From the NCBI GenBank assembly GCA_029465975.1, contig CM055758.1, forward strand, positions 9,475,615 through 9,539,614: DNA of 64,000 nt. The letters are read 5' to 3'. This document shows positions 57,718 through 64,000 of this stretch, piece after piece; the first letter of the stretch is position 1, and every line of letters starts with the position of its first letter. This DNA is from Dallia pectoralis. Taxonomy: Eukaryota; Chordata; Actinopteri; Esociformes; Umbridae. A model generated the notes under the pieces. The model was not told the origin of the DNA, did not search any database, and was given only the letters and a program-made list of their open reading frames with translations. Made by a program: the position numbers and the translations under genes.

Positions 57718-58436
57718 AATGTTCTCTAGGTTCGGGTGGGGGTCCCTGGATTGCCTCTATGATTGGGTGGGGGTCTTTGGATTGCCTCTATGATTGGGTG
57801 GGGGTCCCTGGATTGCCTCTATGATTGGGTGGGGGTCTTTGGATTGCCTCTATGATTGGGTGGGGGTCCCTGGATTGCCTCTATGATTGGGTGGGGGGAT
57901 CTTTGGATTGCCTGGATTGCTATGATTGGGTGGGGGTCCCTGGATTGCCTCTATGATTGGGTGGGGGTCTTTGGATTGCCTCTATGATTGGGTTGGGGGG
58001 GGTCCCTGGATTGCCTCTAGGTTGGGTGGGGGTCTTTGGATTGCCTCTATGATTGGGTGGGGGTCCCTGGATTGCCTCTATGATTGGGTGGGGGTCTTTG
58101 GATTGCCTCTATGATTGGGTTGGGGGTCCCTGGATTGCCTCTATGATTGGGTGGGGGTCTTTGGATTGCCTCTATGATTGGGTTGGGGGTCCCTGGATTG
58201 CTTCTAGGTTCAGGTGGGGGTCCCTGGATTGCCTCTAGGTTGGGTGGGGGTCCCTGGATTGCCTCTAGGTTGGGTGGGGGTCCCTGGATTGCCTCTAGGT
58301 TCAGGTGGGGGTCCCTGGATTGCCTCTAGGTTGGGTGGGCGTCCCTGGATTGCCTCTAGGTTGGGTGGGGGTCCCTGGATTGCCTCTAGGTTGGGTGGGG
58401 GTCCCTGGATTGCCTCTAGGTTGGGTGGGGGCCGAT
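57718..58436. repeat. 31 bp minisatellite, ~22 copies
   Basis: The unit is GGGTGGGGGTCCCTGGATTG plus CCTCTATGATT. In the left two thirds, CCCTGG and CTTTGG units alternate, giving a 62 bp dimer; the right third is uniform with CTCTAGGTTGGG. Every copy has GGGTGGGGG on the plus strand. Confidence 0.97.
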
Positions 58437-59060
58437 GGACAAGAAAGGTTGAAGACCACTGCGTTAAAATTAGAAAACTTTCAAGTTGTTCTTATATTTT
58501 TCATTCTACTTTTCTTGCAGCTGCTCAGAACATTACAGGTGTGTGATTACTTATTTTTGGCATCTCATTTAAATGGCAAAACATAAATACATTTTCTTAA
58601 CTTTCATTACAATATCACGTAGGCCACGCTGTATGAGCTAGGCTGTTCGAACACACTCCACAAACACCCACGCCATCTGTTATAATACAATGGAAGCAAA
58701 TGGGCTCGACTGGAATACTGGTGGCATAAGGTTAAAAATCGATATCTCATTCTTTGTCAAAGATTTATGAAAGCAAAATGTAAAGGGGAAAACATTATAT
58801 AATAATATATTCATTTTGATCTACACATTGCTCAGGGGGCGGTTATTTGTATGCAAATGTACAGATACCCAGCCTGAATAGATGTTGACAAAAAAGGATC
58901 AATCAATAACAATTTCTGTTTCTTTTTTCCACTCGAATGGGTAGGTCTGTTGGTTTTCTTCACAGATGAACTATTAGTAGCTCATTAATTTACACACACA
59001 ACATATTACCTTTACACTCAAGAAAAAAAATCCCATCTGCAGAGATAGAACCTTCCCAAA

Positions 59061-59067
<7 letters not shown>

Positions 59068-59091
<24 letters not shown>
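59068..59091. repeat. (AC)n microsatellite
   Basis: A run of about 12 AC units preceded by ATATATAT. Confidence 0.9.
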
Positions 59092-59767
59092 ATTAATTTA
59101 TTACAACTCTAATGACATATGCACACTGCTGCAATACAAAACGGCTATTCCGGGCCAATTTTCTGGGTCAGTGGGTCTTCCTTGGGTTTCGAACCACATA
59201 GGATGTATGCTTCTGGGGAGCGGAGTCTGTTGAAAACTTGATTCAGTCCCTGCATATAAACAGCCTTCTGTTGGAGAAGACAGCTGCAGACACAAATCGT
59301 GAGGGAAATGAGCTCCTCAACGTCCCGGCTGCTTAGCCAGGCAAACCCCCACGGTCCCCCTCTCTCTCCCCTATTTTTTCTGTCCCTCAGCTCAGCTAGC
59401 AATCCACCATTCAAGGGAGAAAGGCAAAGGAAGGCAGGGCAGAGTGAGAGAGAAACCTAACAAATTCAGCCACAGAACAGAAGGGAAACACAAAAGCCTC
59501 CATGTCCGACTGAGACCATAGCGGAATCCGCTCACTCCGACAATTACTCCAGCCGTCCGAAAGGCTCACAATAGCTAATTAGGCTGAAAGGATTACTCTC
59601 CTCAGACCACTTTCTCTCTGCACGCAATATGGCCGTGCCCCTCCTCTGGGGACGCGCTCATAATGTATGAGGAAAACCAAACGGATAAGGAAGAGGGAGG
59701 GGCATAATGACATCACAGGTGATGTGACCGCCGAACAACTGTGGATGATGTACATTTGGTTCTATAG

Positions 59768-59818
59768 TGTGTGTGTGTGTGTGTGTCTGTGTGTGTGTGT
59801 GAGTAAGTAAGTAAGTAA
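59768..59818. repeat. (GT)n then (AAGT)n microsatellite
   Basis: GT repeats with one C, followed by four AAGT units. Confidence 0.9.
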
Positions 59819-60094
59819 TTACAAGGCTGGTTGACTGTTCGCACCTATTTTTAGTATGTGAAGAAACGCCGGGCGTGTGCATACTGAAGAGGCCAGAAGT
59901 TTCCCGGTAGCAATACACGGTACGCAACATTATGCATGCGTCGTGAGGAGATAAGTGAAGAACAAGAGCGAGTGAGTGAGACGAAGTTCGACCTCGAGGT
60001 GTGCATGTTTTATGTGTTATACGTGCGCAGGAGTTTTACAGGCATCACACTTCTTATCGGTCCTTTTCTTTCCCTGGCCAGTTTTTTCTCAGAC

Positions 60095-60405
60095 ACAACA
60101 ACAGACAGACAGAGAGACAGACAGACACACAAACACAGCAACAGACAGAGAGACAGACACAACAACAGACAGACAGAGAGAAAGACAGACAGACACACAG
60201 ACAGACACAACAACAGACAGAACAACAGACAGACACACAGACAGGCAGACAGACAGACACACAGACAGACACAACAACAACAGACAGACACACAGACAGG
60301 CAGACAGGGAGACACACAGACAGAACAACAGACAGACAGACACACAGACAGGCAGACAGGGAGACACACAGACAGAACAACAGACAGGCAGACAGACAGA
60401 CACTC
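60095..60405. repeat. (GACA)n-derived microsatellite
   Basis: GACAGACAGACAC, AACAACAGACAG and GGCAGACAGGGAGACAC units over about 310 bp. It has the same GACA core as 28669-29025 but differs in the interspersed AACAAC spacers. Confidence 0.95.
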
Positions 60406-62469
60406 AGTTGCGCTCATCAGGCAAGAGAAAAAGAGAGCTGTTAATGAGCCTGTCACCCCCCACCCCCTCTACGCCTCTCTACCCCCCTCCATCCCTCTAT
60501 CCCCACCCCCCTCCATCCCTCTTTCTCTCACTTTACCTCTCCGAGAGAAAAGAAAACGTGAGGAGAAAAACAAAAACAGGTAAATAAGACCCCAAGAGAT
60601 GACAATCAGACCGCAATCATGGCCACATCTGAAATTGCACCCATGGATTGGTTGGAGATTAGGCATGCTGGTTCCTTCTGATGAGGGGAGGGCTTCTCTG
60701 TTCAGCGCGCCGGGCTTCTGCTGGTGGGATTGATACGCCGGGGCCATTCATGTCACACAGTGAAGCAGATTGCTTTTGACATGTTAAAATGCTTTTGAGA
60801 GAGTACTGTTTGGCGATGAGAGCCAGATCCGTGTTCTGTCATCTGCTCGCATTGAGACTGCCTGTCCTGTCTAACTTCATCATTCAGGTACCGGTTTATG
60901 TCGGCGAAAGAAAGCGTCGGATTGGCCAGTTCAAAGCCACCGACACATGAGTCAGAATAACTAGAAAGCCAGAAGATTTCTATTGTACAGAAAAACCTTT
61001 TCCGTTGTCATCTCTTCTCTCGAGAACGGTTTCCCTAAATGTCCTTGTGCACCAAGGAACACCGGCCAATCTCCCTAATACAGGCGACTGTCCAGTGGCA
61101 GAGACAGAGTGAATGTGACACTCGTTCATCAGGTCTTCAGAGAAGAGAGGTCGGTGAGCCGTCGCATGGAGCACATGACATAATTGACTCTCGCAAACAG
61201 ACACCGTGAGACAGAGTATACCGTTATGGACACACACCGGCTGAATGAGAACACCACAAGCTAACTTAATTCACCGCTAAACATCCTTTACAAGGTGCAC
61301 TCTGTAATCTCTGAATGGAGGCATGAATGTCAGTGAATCACATATAACGGGTTGATTTAGGGTGATGGACAGGCTATTGAAAGCATCTTAAACAATAAAA
61401 CAATGCGATCCAGGGAGTTCTCCAGGGACGTTGGTGCCTGTCTCCGGGGCGCTTGTACTGCTGAAGAAATGGATTCTAATTGTCGCCAACAAAAACTCAT
61501 AAAGGTCAGACGGAAATAAATACAAATATATAACACTGATTTGATGATGCACAACATTGAACACACGCACACGCATTCCGATATGCGCATCTGGCGCTTT
61601 TTGCTCTGAGGTTACAGTGGAAAAACTAAAAACTGTTCTGTATCATAATGTCACCATGAAAATAAATTCCCCCGGGATACAGGCATGTTTGTGCATTTAC
61701 ATCAGCGTTCCCGTACTAACATGTCAAAGTAGAAAGCTTGACTTTCTCTCACACAAGCTGTAAACACAAACGCTAAACATAGCGCATGGAAATGTAGACG
61801 GTATAATTATTCTCTACATAAATCAGTGCTTCTGAAACTGGAATTGAGAGATCTGTGTAGATTTTAGGAAACCAGGAAATTCCCGGTGCAACCAGTTCCA
61901 GGAGTTAAGCATACGCAAATCTGGGACACTACATTTAGCAATATGAGCAACCTCTGCAATCACCTCAAGACAAGACACACAAATGACAAATGCCACATTC
62001 TAAAACTGAATTAATGAAAACACATCGAGACGAGGTGAGAGTCCAAACACAAGTTTAGCCGGAGCCTGTCAGTTCTGCATCATCGCTCGTATGAAAATAC
62101 AGAAAATACAGAAACAGTCAGAGCAGTCTAGTCATGCTACACTACATGTCACTACAGCAGTCCTACAAATGAATGCATATCGATATCTGACCGTCTATAA
62201 TTAATACATTAGCATTTCATTTGCATTGTGCGTACAGTTCATTTATGGTTGACATCATTGAAAATCCCCAAGTTGAGAAGTTTCAATGGGTCACGAAAAG
62301 ACAACTTACAACCCTTGATCGCAATAAAAAGGACCAACAGACTACAAGAGTCAGAGAAAATTCGACGTTCTAGTTGACATGTATCTGTTATAAGAGTCTG
62401 AGACAATTCTACGTTCTAGATGTAGATCCCCAAATGTACACAGAGGGAAGTGCTGCTAATACTACAGTG
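60406..62469. other. Unique stretch
   Basis: A pyrimidine-rich CCCCCCTCCATCCCTCT repeat of two to three copies lies at about 60460-60540. I see no gene. Confidence 0.5.
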
Positions 62470-62700
62470 TGGTTAAGGGTGAGTTTAGGAGTGAGTATTG
62501 GGGTGAGTTTAGGAGTGAGTATTGGGGTGAGTTTAGGAGTGAGTATTGGGGTGAGTTCATGAGTGAGTATTGGGGTGATTTTAGGGGTACGTTTACAGGG
62601 TGAGTTTAGGGGTGGGTTTTGGGGTGGGTTTAGGGGTGGGTTTAGGGGTGAGTTTTGGGGTGAGTTTTGGGGTAAGTTTAGGGGTATGGTTAAGGTTAGG
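62470..62700. repeat. 12/24 bp G-rich minisatellite
   Basis: The left part is GTGAGTTTAGGAGTGAGTAT plus TGGG (24 bp, a 12 bp dimer). The right part is GGGGTGGGTTTA / GGGGTGAGTTTT in 12 bp steps. Confidence 0.9.
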
Positions 62701-63774
62701 GGTAAAACGTTACTTGAAGCTGTATGCCATGTACTACTGCCCCTAGTGGCAGCACTTCCAGACTGCACATATCCTATTGTTGTACCACACACGTTACAAT
62801 ATGCAACTAGCCTATCCTCAAATGACTGTGCTAGTTACCATAACACCAGAACAAGGAAAAACACATGACTTACTATGTTTGCTACTGTTCAGAAGTGTTT
62901 AAGGAGGAGAAATCCCGTCTGTTAGCCATGTCCACAGAACATATAGGATATTCTCCTTCGTAAACCCTGAACAAAGGCTGGTCTTACACAACCGTTCCAC
63001 TCTCACTGATGATATATTATGGAAATCTTTTCATATTACAAAAATTTGACATATTGACCCTATAATATAAGTGCAGAAAGGCAAGATTGTCTGGGGGGGA
63101 GGGTCGGCTGAGGTATGTAAAGATACTTCTGAGAACGGGACAATAAAAGGTTCGCTGCACAGGTGCTTCTCGCTCTCTCCTTCTCTCTCTCGCTCTCTCC
63201 TTCTCTCTCTCGCTCTCTCTAGTTATGCCTCAAGGTCAGAACATGAGACGCTATTAGTGGAGCATGCTTGGAGAATTTAAGATCTGAGAGGGATGTGTGT
63301 GTGTCTGTGTGTGCGTGTGTGTGTGTGTGGCATTGGAGGACGGCCACCTCATCTGGTCCACCAGGCAGATGGGAGCCATAACCAATGTTTTGATTAAGTT
63401 CTTAGACATGCAGACAAAGACAATCATAGAGGTTGACTGGTTGTGGCCGCCATAAACCTTCACCGCACACAGTCGATTTGACAAAAGCATCATGTAACCT
63501 GGAGAGAGCACGAGGAGATGGATATGAGGAGAAGTGGAATGGCAGAGCCCCGTCATCTGGGACAGTTCACATTGATGGGTATCTGATAATGTATAAATAT
63601 CTGGATTCTGTGACATTACAGCTGGAGTCCTTGAGCTGTCCACTAACACTTATCCCCAGCCTCCACTCTAATCACTCACTACTTGTCAAACTAGCCCCTG
63701 ACAAATCACCACAAGCAGCCAGCAGACCAGAAGCCTGGGTGTACGAGTACAAGAGATCTTACAAAATGACATAC
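62701..63774. other. Unique stretch with short microsatellites
   Basis: CTCTCTCGCTCTCTCCTT at 63168-63220 and (GT)n at 63295-63328. No gene was recognised. Confidence 0.5.
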
Positions 63775-64000
63775 AAAATGCAAACACACGTGTCAGAATG
63801 CAAACACACGTGTCAGAATGCAAACAAATGTGTCAGAATGCGAACACGCGTGTCAGAATGCGAACACGCGTGTCAGAATGCGAACACGCGTGTCAGAATG
63901 CGAACAAGCGTGTCAGAATGCAAACACGCGTGTCAGAATACAAACACGCGTGTCAGAATACAAACACAGGTGTCAGAATACAAACACACGTGTCAGAATG
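63770..64000. repeat. 20 bp minisatellite running off the window end
   Basis: TGTCAGAATGCAAACACACG with ATGCGAACACGCG variants, about 11 copies. GCGAAC copies cluster in the middle and GAATACAAAC copies at the right, so the array is still changing type where the window ends. Confidence 0.95.

Larger units (their letters stand above)
58437..60094. other. Unique stretch with two CA/GT tracts
   Basis: (AC)n at 59068-59091 and (GT)n at 59768-59801. No gene was recognised. Confidence 0.5.

Noticed and set aside
57290..57793. 167-codon frame at the edge of the 31 bp array
   Set aside because: It has no recognisable domain, uneven composition, and runs into the tandem repeat.
59976..60587. Frame of over 200 codons rich in D/R/Q/T
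   Set aside because: Most of it is the GACA microsatellite; the rest has no motif.
62470..62700. Interstitial telomeric sequence
   Set aside because: The words are TTTAGGGG/GTGAGT in 12 bp steps, not TTAGGG.

Overview
The window looks like teleost fish nuclear DNA. It has no bacterial-style gene packing and no long unique open reading frame. It carries relics of DNA transposons typical of fish (Tc1/mariner, hAT, pogo/Tigger, PIF/Harbinger), a tRNA-derived SINE whose 3' tail resembles the salmonid RSg-1 LINE tail, and two short LTRs. The Tc1 termini and the SINE tail suggest a salmonid/pike-like (protacanthopterygian) fish, but these families are shared among fishes, so lineage is only a guess.

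Genes are almost absent. The one plausible host-gene piece is a possible first exon on the minus strand at 16245-16373: a signal peptide, a phase-0 GTAAGT donor and an upstream in-frame stop. Its last residues and splice position recall GPI-anchored matrix metalloproteinases (MMP17/MMP25), but no second exon was found. If it is real, bases 1-16244 are probably its first intron and the ~47 kb to the right is upstream intergenic DNA with CRE and CCAAT motifs near 17.0-17.4 kb.

The dominant feature is tandem repetition: more than 20 separate minisatellite or microsatellite arrays, about 14-15 kb in total by my boundaries. The largest are 23 bp units (20088-21541), 30 bp units (32703-34331), 37 bp units (40186-42869), 45 bp units (49926-50634), 56 bp units (50862-51600), 34 bp units (54806-55454) and 31 bp units (57718-58436). 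Several have higher-order structure. The long open frames on both strands of these arrays come from stop-free units and are not genes.

Layout: 0-10 kb holds a complete non-autonomous hAT element (2119-3468, 8 bp target duplication), a truncated hAT with BED-finger coding remains, a Tc1 relic, and a pogo/Tigger transposase fossil split by a solo LTR. 10-19 kb is mostly unique and contains the candidate exon and a second Tc1 relic. 19-32 kb has 11 bp and 23 bp arrays, then a long unique A+T-rich stretch. 32-43 kb has the 30 bp array, a HARBI1-like transposase fossil, a SINE, a Harbinger-like element with Myb/SANT remains, and the 37 bp array. At 44209-47329 a young non-autonomous LTR retrotransposon (393 bp LTRs with no difference seen, 5 bp target duplication CAATA) sits inside a 27 bp minisatellite; its own interior is mostly minisatellite. 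48-64 kb is array after array separated by unique DNA.

No rRNA, free-standing tRNA, CRISPR array, origin or operon is visible. The mobile elements are fossils or non-autonomous, so no set of genes can be said to work together here.
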